From an uncultured Erwinia sp. (GTDB lineage Bacteria > Pseudomonadota > Gammaproteobacteria > Enterobacterales > Enterobacteriaceae): a DNA stretch of 53,070 bases. The notes beneath the pieces were generated by a model, which worked only from the letters and a program-made list of their open reading frames with translations, made no database searches and had not been told where the DNA came from. Each line of letters starts with the position of its first letter. Position 1 is the first letter of the stretch. Location: positions 1-53,070 of the forward strand of contig CALYQW010000023.1 in NCBI GenBank assembly GCA_945290265.1, given 5' to 3'. The translations under genes were made by a program, and so were the position numbers. This document shows, piece after piece, positions 28,506 to 37,373 of the stretch.

Positions 28506-29363
28506 ATGAAAAAAATCATTTTACCTGTTTTAGCTATCGCATCGCTTGCAGGTACTGCCGCGATGGCAGCACCACTCAGCCTCGACGTTTATAACCCTCA
28601 GGATAAGGGGATTTTTGCTGTATCCTCTACCCTGATAACCGGGCCAACCGAAGCCATGCTGATTGATTCACAGTTCAGCATTAAGGATGGCGAAAAACTG
28701 GTACAAATGATTAACTCCAGCGGTAAAAAGCTGAAGGCTATCCTTATCACCTCCGGCGATCCGGATTTTTATTTTGGACTGCAGCCGGTTGTTAAGGCTT
28801 TTCCTGATGTAAAAGTCATCGCCACGCCGGCTGTGGTTAAACATATCAATGAGACTAAAGATGCCAAGCTGGCTCTGTGGGGGCCTCAGCTGAAGGACGC
28901 GGCGCCGGTTAAGCTGACCGCCCCGCAGGCGACCACCGAAACCCGCTTCTATGTTGACGGTGAGAAGGTTGAAATTCGCAGTCCTGAGTCCTACGCAAGC
29001 TATGTATGGGTACCTTCTGCCAGGGCCGTTTTGGGTGGCACGGGCGTCTCCTGGGGGATCCACGTATGGACCGCGGATACCCAGACTGAGGCCAGCCGTA
29101 AAGGGTGGATCAGCACCCTGTCGCAGATGGCGGCTCTCCATCCGCAACGGGTTATCCCCGGTCACTATCATGGAACGCTGCCAGCCAAAGGCGAGGCCAT
29201 CACCTTTACTTCTGACTATCTGAAATCATTTGATAAAGCGCTGAAGGCGCACAAAGATTCTCAGGGCGTTATCCGCACAATGGAAAAATCATGGCCTGAT
29301 TTGCAGGAGAAAAGCTCGCTGGAGCTAAGCGCGAAAGTGAATACCGGCGAAATGAAGTGGTGA
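28506..29363 (+). CDS. Periplasmic metallo-beta-lactamase-fold protein with altered metal motif
   Basis: This 285-residue protein has a clear signal peptide (MKKIILPVLAIASLAGTAAM then AA) and an MBL fold: DKGIFAVSSTLITGPTEAML, LIDSQFSIKDGEKL, LKAILITSGDPDFYFGLQ, and a late PGHYHG. The position of the HxHxDH metal motif (residues 83-88) reads S-G-D-P-D-F, so its histidines are gone while Asp remains; the later GHYHG is kept. It belongs to a Vmh-type MBL group in which relatives vary at this motif. Hydrolase activity is therefore uncertain. The ATG at 28506 follows GAGG and starts the signal peptide; an upstream start at 28452 is unlikely. A terminator follows. Confidence 0.75.
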   Translation: MKKIILPVLAIASLAGTAAMAAPLSLDVYNPQDKGIFAVSSTLITGPTEAMLIDSQFSIKDGEKLVQMINSSGKKLKAILITSGDPDFYFGLQPVVKAFPDVKVIATPAVVKHINETKDAKLALWGPQLKDAAPVKLTAPQATTETRFYVDGEKVEIRSPESYASYVWVPSARAVLGGTGVSWGIHVWTADTQTEASRKGWISTLSQMAALHPQRVIPGHYHGTLPAKGEAITFTSDYLKSFDKALKAHKDSQGVIRTMEKSWPDLQEKSSLELSAKVNTGEMKW

Positions 29364-29412
29364 TATACAAGGTACAGGACTGAGCCGCACTCAGCGTGCT
29401 GTCATTAATCTG

Positions 29413-29436
29413 AAGCCGGGTTTTACCGGCTTTTTA
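29413..29436 (+). terminator. Rho-independent terminator
   Basis: AAGCCGG at 29413-29419 pairs with CCGGCTT at 29426-29432, and TTTTT follows within 29431-29435. It lies between the beta-lactamase-fold gene and rnb. Confidence 0.85.
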
Positions 29437-29503
29437 CTTGCCGCGAGGCAGTTAATCGCGTAAAACTGTCTGCCGCTCTTAGGCCACGAAAAAAACCGAT
29501 ATT

Positions 29504-31441
29504 ATGTTCCAGGATAACCCGCTGCTCGCGCAGCTTAAAGAGAAACTCCACTCCCAGACGCCGCGTGTTGAGGGTGTGGTGAAAGGCACAGAAAAAGGTT
29601 TCGGCTTCCTGGAAGTCGATGCACAGAAGAGTTATTTCATTCCGCCACCGTTTATGAAAAAAGTCATGCACGGTGACCGCGTTTCCGCTGTTCTGCAAAC
29701 CAATAAAGACCGTGAAGTGGCCGATCCGGAAACCCTGATCGAACCCTTCCTGACCCGCTTTGTTGGCCGGGTTCAGAAGAAAGATGACCGCCTGTCGATT
29801 GTTCCCGATCATCCGCTACTGAAAGATGCTATCCAGTGCCGCGCTGAACGCAGCGTTAAGCACGATTTTCAGGATGGCGACTGGGCGGTTGCCCAGATGC
29901 GCCGCCATCCACTGAAAGGCGATCGCACGTTTTATGCCGAGCTGACCGAATTTATTACCCACGCCCAGGATCATCTGGCTCCATGGTGGGTGACACTGTC
30001 ACGTCATCAGCTGGAACGCAACGCCCCGGACGTTGCCACCCCGCAAGAGATGCTGGATGAAGGGTTAGTGCGTGAAGATCTGACCGCGCTAAATTTTGTC
30101 ACTATCGACAGTGCCAGCACTGAAGATATGGATGATGCGCTGTATGTGGAAGAGCTGAGTGATGGCGCGCTGAGTCTGACCATTGCCATTGCCGATCCTA
30201 CCGCTTACGTCTCTGCCGACAGTCAGCTGGACAGCATCGCCGCCGAACGCTCGTTCACCAACTATCTGCCGGGCTTCAATATTCCTATGCTGCCGCGTCA
30301 GCTGTCGGATGATATCTGCTCTCTGCGCCCTGCTCAGCGCCGTCCGGTGCTGGCGTGTCGGGTTACCATTGCAGCTGATGGCACCGCTTCTGACGATGTC
30401 CATTTCTTTGCTGCCTGGATTGAGTCAAAGGCTAAGCTGGTTTATGACAATGTGTCTGACTGGCTGGAAAACAGCGGCGACTGGCAGCCGGAATCCGAGG
30501 CTATCGCTGATCAGATCCGCCTGTTGCACCGTTTGTGCCTGGCACGCTGTGAATGGCGTCAAACCCATGCGCTGGTATTCAAAGATCGTCCTGATTTCAG
30601 CTTTAAGCTGGGCGATAAAGGCGAAGTGCTGGATATTATTGCCGAACACCGCCGTATTGCTAACCGCATCGTGGAAGAATCGATGATTCTGGCCAATATC
30701 TGTGCCGCTAAGGTGCTGCGCGAGAAGCTGGGCTTCGGGATTTATAATGTCCATCCCGGCTTTGATGAAGCCAGCGCTGAACAGGCTGCCTCCGTTCTGG
30801 CTAACCACGGCGTTACTGCCGATGCCAAAGCGATTGCTACCCTCGAAGGCTTCCGCCTGCTGCGGCGCGAGCTGGACAACCACCCTACCCAGTTCCTCGA
30901 CAGTCGCATTCGTCGCTTCCAGTCATTTGCCGAAGTCAGCGTCGAACCCGGCCCGCATTTCGGCCTCGGACTGGATGCTTACGCCACCTGGACCTCACCA
31001 ATTCGTAAGTACGGCGATATGATTAACCATCGCCTGCTGAAAGCGATCGTCAAAGGTGAAGCCGCCACGCGCCCTGCTGACGAACTGACGGTGAAGATGG
31101 CGGAACGTCGTCGTCAGAACCGCATGGCAGAACGTGATGTTGGTGACTGGCTGTATTCCCGCTTCCTGCAAAGCACAGCGGGAACCGATCGTTGCTTCAG
31201 CGCTGAGATCATTGATGTGTCGCGCGGCGGTATGCGCGTCCGTTTGCAGGAAAACGGCGCAGTGGCCTTTATTCCGGCACCGTTTATCCATGCCGTGCGT
31301 GATGAACTGATATGCAGCAATGAAAACGGTACGGTACAGATAAAGGGTGAAGAAGTTTACCGCGTCACCGATCTGATTGAAGTCACCATTGCGGAAGTCC
31401 GTATGGAAACCCGCAGCATCGTGGCCCGTCCGGCGGTGTAA
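29504..31441 (+). CDS. rnb: Exoribonuclease II
   Basis: RNase II degrades single-stranded RNA from the 3' end and takes part in mRNA turnover. The 645-residue product matches E. coli length and layout: N-terminal cold-shock domains ([20 protein letters not shown]), the RNB catalytic domain with the acidic cluster [38 protein letters not shown], the [17 protein letters not shown] motif, and a C-terminal S1 domain ([20 protein letters not shown]). It keeps its usual neighbourhood next to the osmB-yciH-pyrF block, with the oxidase genes inserted between. Confidence 0.97.
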   Translation: MFQDNPLLAQLKEKLHSQTPRVEGVVKGTEKGFGFLEVDAQKSYFIPPPFMKKVMHGDRVSAVLQTNKDREVADPETLIEPFLTRFVGRVQKKDDRLSIVPDHPLLKDAIQCRAERSVKHDFQDGDWAVAQMRRHPLKGDRTFYAELTEFITHAQDHLAPWWVTLSRHQLERNAPDVATPQEMLDEGLVREDLTALNFVTIDSASTEDMDDALYVEELSDGALSLTIAIADPTAYVSADSQLDSIAAERSFTNYLPGFNIPMLPRQLSDDICSLRPAQRRPVLACRVTIAADGTASDDVHFFAAWIESKAKLVYDNVSDWLENSGDWQPESEAIADQIRLLHRLCLARCEWRQTHALVFKDRPDFSFKLGDKGEVLDIIAEHRRIANRIVEESMILANICAAKVLREKLGFGIYNVHPGFDEASAEQAASVLANHGVTADAKAIATLEGFRLLRRELDNHPTQFLDSRIRRFQSFAEVSVEPGPHFGLGLDAYATWTSPIRKYGDMINHRLLKAIVKGEAATRPADELTVKMAERRRQNRMAERDVGDWLYSRFLQSTAGTDRCFSAEIIDVSRGGMRVRLQENGAVAFIPAPFIHAVRDELICSNENGTVQIKGEEVYRVTDLIEVTIAEVRMETRSIVARPAV

Positions 31442-31447
31442 GTTCTG

Positions 31448-31480
31448 TTAACAGGGTAACGCAATTGTTATCCTGTTATT
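31448..31480 (+). terminator. Hairpin after rnb
   Basis: TAACAGGGTAAC (31449-31460) pairs with GTTATCCTGTTA (31467-31478) with one G-U pair. It begins 8 bases after the rnb stop. The T tract is poor, so it may protect the 3' end rather than terminate. Confidence 0.5.
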
Positions 31481-31788
31481 AACACCCGATTTAATTTCCT
31501 CGACCTTCTGGTTATCCCTCTCTGAATTATATTAATTAACCCGCTGTTATAGCGATAATTTATTTGTCAGCTATTTTAACAAATTAACTGGTAATTGATT
31601 AAAAGACGTCAATCACTGATAATTTATAGTGCAAAAACACTGTTATAGCCAATTGTTGCCACACTGTATCTATCCCCCAAAGCCGGACAGGGAGACAATC
31701 GACCGTACCAGGGAAAAGTTCAGTTAAATGTGAGTGTTATGTTAACTATGAATAAATCAGATGTTTTTTTAAAAGAGATAAAACAGCA
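31481..31788. other. AT-rich regulatory region upstream of the bd oxidase genes
   Basis: About 300 AT-rich bases with several TTAAT/ATTAA elements (for example TATTAATTAAC near 31530 and TAACAAATTAACTGGTAATT near 31578) that could be sites for oxygen-responsive regulators such as ArcA; no confident FNR site (TTGAT-N4-ATCAA) was found. The oxidase promoter should lie here. Confidence 0.35.
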
Positions 31789-33213
31789 ATGTTGGGATTA
31801 GATGCTTTTGACCTTGCCAGAATACAATTTGCCTTCAGCGTTTCGTTTCATATTATCTTTCCGGCAATTACCATTGGTCTTGCCGCATTTCTTGCGGTTC
31901 TGGAAGGGTTGTGGCTGAAAACTCGTGACAGCAGTTATCGCGATCTTTATCACTTCTGGTCTAAAGTTTTTGCAGTCAATTTTGGTATGGGCGTGGTTTC
32001 CGGTCTGGTGATGGCTTACCAGTTTGGTACCAACTGGAGTGGATTCTCCCAGTTTGCCGGTGGTATTACCGGCCCGCTGCTGACCTATGAGGTGCTGACC
32101 GCCTTCTTCCTCGAAGCCGGTTTCCTCGGCGTGATGCTGTTTGGCTGGAACCGCGTTGGTCCGGGCCTGCACTTTTTTGCTACCTGTATGGTTGCGCTGG
32201 GAACCATTATTTCTACCTTCTGGATCCTTGCCTCCAACAGCTGGATGCAGACGCCGCAGGGTTATGAAGTAGTGAATAACGTGGTGGTGCCGGTTGACTG
32301 GTTTAAAGTGGTGTTTAACCCGTCCTTCCCTTACCGTCTGTTCCATATGTCGATTGCCGCTTTCCTCGCCAGCGCGTTCTTTGTTGGTGCATCTGGCGCA
32401 TGGCATCTGCTACGCGGTAATGATACCCCGGCCATCAGAAAAATGTTCTCCATGGCACTGTGGATGGCGCTGGTTGTCGCGCCGATTCAGGCAGTGGTCG
32501 GAGATGCACATGGTCTGAATACGCTGGAGCATCAGCCGGCGAAAATTGCCGCGCTGGAAGGACACTGGGAAAACCGACCGGGAGAAGCTACCCCGCTGAT
32601 CCTGTTTGGTTTGCCGGATATGGAGCAGGAGCGCACTAAGTATGCGCTGGAAATCCCTTATCTTGGCAGTCTGATCCTGACGCACAGCCTGGATAAGCAG
32701 TTGCCGGCTCTGAAAAGTTTCCCGAAAGAAGATCGCCCTAATGCACCGGTGATTTTCTGGTCCTTTCGCGTAATGGTGGGACTGGGACTGCTGATGATTA
32801 TGCTGGGCGTGACCAGCGTCTGGCTGCGCTTCAGAAAACGCGTCTATCAGTCGCGTCCGTTCCTGTGGTTTGCTCTGCTGATGGGGCCTTCCGGGCTGAT
32901 TGCTATTCTGGCCGGCTGGTTTACGACTGAAATTGGTCGCCAGCCGTGGGTAGTTTATGGCCTGCTGCGTACCCGTGATGCCGTGTCTGCTCATGGAGAG
33001 ATGCATATGAGTATCAGCCTGCTGGCGTTCCTGGTGGTGTATTCGGCGGTATTTGGTCTCGGATATATCTATATGATGCGTTTGATTAAGAAAGGTCCGG
33101 TAACCGGTGAAGGTCTGGAGGTTACGCATGGTGGCCCTGGCCAGCAAAACACCCCGGCACGTCCGCTGTCTGCCGCAAAGGAAAACCTGAATGATTCTCA
33201 GGGGGAGAAATAA
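31789..33213 (+). CDS. cioA: Cyanide-insensitive-type cytochrome bd oxidase subunit I
   Basis: This 474-residue membrane protein is subunit I of a bd-type quinol oxidase, which reduces oxygen to water with electrons from quinol. Haem-ligand regions are visible: [12 protein letters not shown] (His21), [13 protein letters not shown] and HGEMHMSIS. The quinol loop is short ([20 protein letters not shown] followed by a compact Q-loop), as in CioA/CydA' oxidases that resist cyanide. Nine or so transmembrane segments are evident. It starts a three-gene operon with cioB and a DUF2474 small subunit. GAGATAAAACAGCA before ATG 31789 gives a modest ribosome binding site. Confidence 0.9.
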   Translation: MLGLDAFDLARIQFAFSVSFHIIFPAITIGLAAFLAVLEGLWLKTRDSSYRDLYHFWSKVFAVNFGMGVVSGLVMAYQFGTNWSGFSQFAGGITGPLLTYEVLTAFFLEAGFLGVMLFGWNRVGPGLHFFATCMVALGTIISTFWILASNSWMQTPQGYEVVNNVVVPVDWFKVVFNPSFPYRLFHMSIAAFLASAFFVGASGAWHLLRGNDTPAIRKMFSMALWMALVVAPIQAVVGDAHGLNTLEHQPAKIAALEGHWENRPGEATPLILFGLPDMEQERTKYALEIPYLGSLILTHSLDKQLPALKSFPKEDRPNAPVIFWSFRVMVGLGLLMIMLGVTSVWLRFRKRVYQSRPFLWFALLMGPSGLIAILAGWFTTEIGRQPWVVYGLLRTRDAVSAHGEMHMSISLLAFLVVYSAVFGLGYIYMMRLIKKGPVTGEGLEVTHGGPGQQNTPARPLSAAKENLNDSQGEK

Positions 33214-33215
33214 CC

Positions 33216-34220
33216 ATGTCTGATTTAGCGGTTATCTGGTTTGGCATTATCGTATTTGCCAACCTGATGTATATCGTGATGGATGGTTTCGATTTAGGGA
33301 TCGGGATTATATTCCCGTTCAATAAAGATAAAACCGAGCGCGATATGATGGTCAATACCGTGGCCCCGGTATGGGACGGTAATGAAACCTGGCTGGTACT
33401 GGGTGGTGCGGCACTGTATGGCGCGTTTCCGCTGGCCTATGCCGTTATTCTTGACGCGTTAAGTATTCCACTGACCATTATGCTGTTTGGCCTGATTTTG
33501 CGCGGTGTGGCTTTTGAATTTCGCTTTAAGGCTACCGAGCATCATCGTCCGCTGTGGGATAAAGCCTTTATCGTTGGCTCTTATGTCACCACCTTTATTC
33601 AGGGCGCGGCCGTTGGCACCGTGCTGAATGGCTTTGAGGTTTCCGGTCGCACCTTTGCCGGCTCAGCAATGAGCTGGCTGGCCCCCTTCCCGCTGTTCTG
33701 CGGTTTTGGGCTGCTGGTTACCTATGCGCTGCTGGGCAGCAGCTGGCTGATCATGAAAACTGAGCATGATTTGCATCGTAAGATGTCAGCTCTGACGCCG
33801 CCGCTGGTGCTGGCGCTGCTGGTGATTATCGCCATTATCAGCGTCTGGACGCCACTTACGCATATGGATATTGCGCATCGCTGGTTTACCCTGCCAAATA
33901 TCTTCTGGTTCCTGCCGGTGCCATTGCTGGTACTGATGTGCGCCTGGGGGATACTGCGTGGCGTTAAAAGGCAGGCACATTACTCGCCGTTTCTGCTGAC
34001 GCTGGCTCTGATTTTCCTCGGTTTTTCCGGGCTGGGGATCAGCATCTGGCCAAATATTATTCCACCGAATATTTCAATCTGGGCTGCTGCATCCACCGAT
34101 GCCAGCCTGAAATTTATGCTGTTTGGTGCGGTAATAATTATTCCGGTGATTTTAATTTACACCTTCTGGAGCTATTACGTATTCAGGGGGAAAATCAAAG
34201 CAGACGAAGGCTATCATTGA
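33216..34220 (+). CDS. cioB: Cytochrome bd oxidase subunit II
   Basis: Subunit II of the bd-type oxidase, 334 residues, with about eight membrane segments and the family start IVIDMVMDGFDLGIG-like stretch, here LMYIVMDGFDLGIGIIFPFN, followed by APVWDGNETWLVLGGAALYG. It stabilises the haem site of subunit I. It begins 2 bases after the cioA stop region and is followed by the small DUF2474 gene, so the three form one operon. Confidence 0.93.
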   Translation: MSDLAVIWFGIIVFANLMYIVMDGFDLGIGIIFPFNKDKTERDMMVNTVAPVWDGNETWLVLGGAALYGAFPLAYAVILDALSIPLTIMLFGLILRGVAFEFRFKATEHHRPLWDKAFIVGSYVTTFIQGAAVGTVLNGFEVSGRTFAGSAMSWLAPFPLFCGFGLLVTYALLGSSWLIMKTEHDLHRKMSALTPPLVLALLVIIAIISVWTPLTHMDIAHRWFTLPNIFWFLPVPLLVLMCAWGILRGVKRQAHYSPFLLTLALIFLGFSGLGISIWPNIIPPNISIWAAASTDASLKFMLFGAVIIIPVILIYTFWSYYVFRGKIKADEGYH

Positions 34221-34302
34221 GTTAACAGCCTGCTACGGCAGGCTACCAGTGCCCCCGACCGGGAAATTATTGTTCCCTGCCGGATTATCAGGAGTAAATG
34301 AA

Positions 34303-34452
34303 ATGACCCAGGCAACTAATCAACTGAAAGTTAACTGGTGGAAACGCGTATTATGGCTGGTGGTAATTTATGGTGCCAGCATACTGGCCTTAGGTGTTGT
34401 GGCGACATTATTCAGAGTAATGATGACCGCAGCAGGCATGAAGTCGCACTGA
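34303..34452 (+). CDS. DUF2474 family small oxidase-associated protein
   Basis: This 49-residue protein starts MTQATNQLKVNWWKRVLWLV and has one membrane helix (VLWLVVIYGASILALGVVAT). DUF2474 proteins sit after cioAB in many bacteria and probably act like CydX/CioX, the small third subunit of bd oxidases. The ATG at 34303 has CAGGAG upstream; an out-of-frame ATG four bases before ends at once. A strong terminator follows. Confidence 0.8.
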   Translation: MTQATNQLKVNWWKRVLWLVVIYGASILALGVVATLFRVMMTAAGMKSH

Positions 34453-34454
34453 CA

Positions 34455-34496
34455 AAATAAACCCGGTCACTATTTTGACCGGGTTTATTTTTTGAA
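34455..34496 (+). terminator. Strong Rho-independent terminator of the cio operon
   Basis: The 15-base arm AAATAAACCCGGTCA (34456-34469 plus flanking base) pairs with TGACCGGGTTTATTT (34476-34490) around a 6-base loop, then TTTG. A and T tracts on both sides make it potentially bidirectional. Confidence 0.92.
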
Positions 34497-34739
34497 TACC
34501 AGCATTTATCTCCCCCGTAATAATAAAGCTGTGTTGATCGATGCAGCTTTCAGCAAAACTTAATTAATGCCGATATCAGGAAAAACCAGGAGTTTTTACC
34601 TGTTTATTGAACTTATAATCCCTAAAATTGTGCCATCGGGTACACGATCCTGGATCCGTGTCTTATCGGGGAAGAATTGTACATAAAATGTTCTATACTT
34701 ACTGAGTCATTTCTCGGTAGGTTACCTGGAGAAGTCATC

Positions 34740-34958
34740 ATGTCTGTTACTTTAAAACGCGTTTCCGCTGCCATGCTGGCGGCGATGCTGATAGTTTCGT
34801 TAAGTGGCTGCGCCAATTTATCAAGACGCGACAGAAATACCGCCATTGGCGCGGGTGCTGGTGCAATTGGCGGGGCGATACTGACCAATGGTAGTGGGCT
34901 GGGCACCGTGGGTGGTGCCGCGATTGGCGGGCTGATTGGTCATAGTGTTGATCGCTAA
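34740..34958 (+). CDS. osmB: Osmotically inducible lipoprotein OsmB
   Basis: This 72-residue lipoprotein has a signal ending LSGC, then ANLSRRDRNTAIGAGAGAIG and a glycine-zipper segment GTVGGAAIGGLIGHSVDR. OsmB is an envelope lipoprotein induced by osmotic stress and stationary phase in E. coli. The ATG at 34740 follows CTGGAG. Its position next to yciH-pyrF is the conserved one. Confidence 0.9.
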   Translation: MSVTLKRVSAAMLAAMLIVSLSGCANLSRRDRNTAIGAGAGAIGGAILTNGSGLGTVGGAAIGGLIGHSVDR

Positions 34959-35051
34959 GGGTCAGTTCGCAACCGTGATCGGGTGAGCTTTGCTGCCTGG
35001 GCTGTTAAAGACCAGATCAACGGCAAAACCAGGACAAAAAAAAGATGCAGG

Positions 35052-35765
35052 CTATTTGATCTGTGCGGCCAGTTTATCGAGGAATTCGTAAAGGGCCTGG
35101 TTCATCGGGCGGTAATCCTGTCTGCGCAACACTTCTGGCGTCTGTATAAAACGGTATTCTGCTGCCCGGCTAAGAACGTTTTGCGAATGGGCAATCAGCA
35201 TTTCAACCACTTCAGCGGTGAGTTCCAGGTGACACTGAAAGCCGTAAACCCGATCTGAATAAGCGATAATCTGGCGCGGGCATCCTTCGCTGTACGCAAT
35301 AACCTGCGCTTCAGGCGTCAGACCCGGCATATCATTGTGCCAGTGCCCCACGTCAAAGGCGTCTCCTAAATGCGTAAACAGCGGATTAGCTGCGCCGCTG
35401 CTGGTCATATATATCGGAAATTTTCCGATCTCTTTTTCCGGGCTGTGTTCATAAGACGCATTAAGCGCTTCGCCGGTTAACTGTGCACCCAAACACACGC
35501 CGATCACCGCTTTTTTTGCTTTAATCGTGGCAGCAATAAAGGCCTGTTCGGCTTTGGAGTCAAAATGAGCACATTCATCCCGCGTGGTATCAGGACTCTG
35601 CGGGCCCCCCATCACAATCAGTAAATCAATATCATCAGCACTGGCAGGTAAGTTATCGCCAAGGTAAATACGGGTAAAGCTGAGGTTATGACCTCGCATT
35701 CTGGCCCAGGCTTCATAAGCCCCTGGTGCCTCAAAATTTTCATGGACAATAAAATGGACCTGCAT
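35052..35765 (-). CDS. Class I glutamine amidotransferase-like protein
   Basis: This 237-residue cytoplasmic protein has the class I glutamine amidotransferase triad: Cys in GVCLGAQLTGEAL, His in YGFQCHLE and the nearby Glu in HLELTAEV. LIVMGGPQSPD forms the oxyanion region. It resembles GMP-synthase-type stand-alone amidotransferase domains (GATase1_1, as in YfeJ) whose acceptor partner is unknown. The ATG at 35765 is preferred over an adjoining GTG because AAGGAG lies 9 bases before it. It lies between osmB and yciH, where E. coli has no such gene, so it is an addition to the conserved block. Confidence 0.82.
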   Translation of the reverse strand: MQVHFIVHENFEAPGAYEAWARMRGHNLSFTRIYLGDNLPASADDIDLLIVMGGPQSPDTTRDECAHFDSKAEQAFIAATIKAKKAVIGVCLGAQLTGEALNASYEHSPEKEIGKFPIYMTSSGAANPLFTHLGDAFDVGHWHNDMPGLTPEAQVIAYSEGCPRQIIAYSDRVYGFQCHLELTAEVVEMLIAHSQNVLSRAAEYRFIQTPEVLRRQDYRPMNQALYEFLDKLAAQIK

Positions 35766-35793
35766 CACTACCTTCTCCTTATTTACTGACTGT

Positions 35794-36114
35794 TCAGCCG
35801 CCAGCCAGTTTGACTTTAAAGCCCTTTTGTTCCAGCAGCGATTTCAGTAAATCGCGCTTGTCACCCTGAATCTCAATCACCCCGTCTTTTAGCGCACCAC
35901 CGCAGCCACATTTCTTTTTCAGCTCTGCGGCCAGCGTGGCTAAACCGCTGTCATCCAGCGGTAAGCCGCTAATCAAACAGACGCCCTTACCTTTACGTCC
36001 GCTGGTCTGACGCCGGATGCGGACAATACCATCCCCCGCCGGACGCGCCGGTGCCGCTTCCTGTTGTTTAATACGGCCTGTTTCGGTGGAATAAACCAGT
36101 TTGTTATCTGACAT
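35794..36114 (-). CDS. yciH: SUI1/eIF1-family translation factor YciH
   Basis: YciH is a bacterial relative of eukaryotic initiation factor 1. The 106-residue product has the family C-terminus: VCLISGLPLDDSGLATLAAE, KKCGCGGALKDGVIEIQGD and the KGFKVKLAGG end. It may influence start-site fidelity. The ATG overlaps the pyrF stop (TAATG), so it is coupled to pyrF, as in E. coli. Confidence 0.94.
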   Translation of the reverse strand: MSDNKLVYSTETGRIKQQEAAPARPAGDGIVRIRRQTSGRKGKGVCLISGLPLDDSGLATLAAELKKKCGCGGALKDGVIEIQGDKRDLLKSLLEQKGFKVKLAGG

Positions 36115-36830
36115 TATGCCTCCTGCAGCGATTGCAGAATCTCTGCCAGGGTGGCGGCTGGATTAGACGAGCGGGTAACCGGACGGCCAATCACCATATA
36201 ATCCACGCCGGCCTGTTGTGCCTGCCGGGGGGTCATAATCCGGCGCTGGTCGCCGGCATCACTGCCAGCCGGGCGAATACCCGGCGTCACCAGCTTAAAC
36301 TGCTGCCCGATAACCTGCTTCAAGCGGTGGGCTTCGTGGGCGGAGCAGACTACACCGTCGAGGCCACACTGATGGGTCAGCAGGGCCAGACGTTCTGCCT
36401 GCTCTGCCGGCGATAGTTGAATGCCCAGTCCGCGCAGGTCGCTTTCATCCATACTGGTCAGCACGGTGACCGCAATCAGTAACGGCGCATCTTTACCCAT
36501 GGGCAGTAACGCTTCGCGCGCCGCGGTCATCATTCTCGCCCCACCGCTGGCGTGAACGTTGACCATCCACACTCCCAGATCCGCAGCAGCAGCAACCGCA
36601 TGCGCCGTAGTATTGGGAATATCATGGAATTTCAGATCAAGGAAGATTTCAAAGCCGCGAGCCTGCAAATCACGCACCAGCTGCGGGCCAAACAGCGTAA
36701 ACATCTCTTTGCCAACTTTCAGTCGGCAGCTGGCCGGATCGATCTGGTCAACAAATGCCAGCGCCTGACTGCGATCGGCATAATCCAGAGCCACCACTAT
36801 CGGTGACTTGGCGGGTTGAGATGATTGCAT
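36114..36830 (-). CDS. pyrF: Orotidine-5'-phosphate decarboxylase
   Basis: PyrF makes UMP from OMP, the last step of pyrimidine synthesis. The 238-residue product has the substrate-binding [11 protein letters not shown], the catalytic [12 protein letters not shown] (Asp-Lys-Asp region) and the phosphate-binding [14 protein letters not shown] 36830 follows GGGAGA. It is coupled to yciH. Upstream, an inserted islet now separates it from lapB. Confidence 0.97.
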   Translation of the reverse strand: MQSSQPAKSPIVVALDYADRSQALAFVDQIDPASCRLKVGKEMFTLFGPQLVRDLQARGFEIFLDLKFHDIPNTTAHAVAAAADLGVWMVNVHASGGARMMTAAREALLPMGKDAPLLIAVTVLTSMDESDLRGLGIQLSPAEQAERLALLTHQCGLDGVVCSAHEAHRLKQVIGQQFKLVTPGIRPAGSDAGDQRRIMTPRQAQQAGVDYMVIGRPVTRSSNPAATLAEILQSLQEA

Positions 36831-37021
36831 TGAACGGTTCTCCCGGAGCGATTAAAGCATGCCGCATTACGGTCGGCGGATAAAGTAAAGCGGCAACTAT
36901 GTTACCTGTACCTCAGTAAAAATTACAGTTAAGCGGCTGAAAATCCGTGGTTCAGAGCAGTTTATCTGCCTGACTATTTTTTTTGCTCAGTGGTTTATGA
37001 AACCGCAGGTTCTTTCAGCAA
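36831..37021. other. pyrF upstream region
   Basis: It should hold the pyrF promoter. T- and A-rich at 36976-36984. It runs up to the left copy of the 13-bp repeat that flanks the islet. No gene seen. Confidence 0.4.
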
Positions 37022-37201
37022 TCAGAATGTTGTAACTAAGAAGCTACCCCCTCCCTCAACGCCGAAGCACGCCATCACTATCTGGCCGCTCAGAAGATAA
37101 ATAGTGAGTCCATGCCGGGTAAAGAGGGGCTGATGCCCCTCTGGCATTACTGCAGGATATCTGCGCTCAACGCGCAGATGTTGCGGAATAGCGGACTCCA
37201 T
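37022..37201 (-). CDS. Possible 59-residue small protein
   Basis: On the minus strand the ATG at 37201 is preceded by AGGAGGAATCACC, a near-perfect ribosome binding site. The frame reads MESAIPQHLRVERRYPAVMP, then EGHQPLFTRHGL, TIYLLSGQIVMACFG and ends VTTF with TGA at 37022. I do not recognise the family. The same DNA is full of paired arms, so it may instead be a structured RNA, or both. No other gene is close enough to form an operon. If real, the hydrophobic centre (TIYLLSGQIVMACF) is too short for a confident membrane segment. Confidence 0.4.
   Translation of the reverse strand: MESAIPQHLRVERRYPAVMPEGHQPLFTRHGLTIYLLSGQIVMACFGVEGGGSFLVTTF
37027..37039. repeat. 13-bp direct repeat, left copy flanking the pyrF-lapB islet
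   Basis: ATGTTGTAACTAA, identical to 38375-38387. The two copies bracket about 1.35 kb containing the toxin gene and recombinase fragment. They may be target or attachment-site duplications left by insertion. Confidence 0.5.
37076..37198. ncRNA. Highly structured element with a three-way-junction fold
   Basis: Nested perfect pairings: P1 GAGTCC (37106-37111) with GGACTC (37193-37198); P2 ATGCC (37112-37116) with GGCAT (37143-37147), continuing after a 6-base bulge as AGAGGGGC (37123-37130) with GCCCCTCT (37135-37142) and a TGAT loop; P3 ATCTGCGC (37159-37166) with GCGCAGAT (37172-37179) and a TCAAC loop. A fourth stem, CACTAT (37076-37081) with ATAGTG (37101-37106), flanks P1. Such a fold is unlikely by chance and looks like a small RNA. 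It reminds me of C4/CI-type antisense RNAs of P1 and P4 phages, but I cannot confirm this. Strand is undecided. Confidence 0.5.
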
Positions 37202-37373
37202 GGTGATTCCTCCTCAGCAGCCAGAGGCTCAGCGAAAATCTGTAAGTTAAGTTATGTGACCCTTAGTTTATTATAAATATAGATAATATTTATTATCTGA
37301 ACTATCATTAGGCGGAAGAGTTTTCTTCGCATTTAAGGAAAGAGTTTTTTTAGCATTTAAGGGAGTAGTTTCT

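Noticed and set aside
31570-31620. FNR site upstream of cioA
   Set aside because: TTGAT and TCAAT are present but with the wrong spacing and second half.
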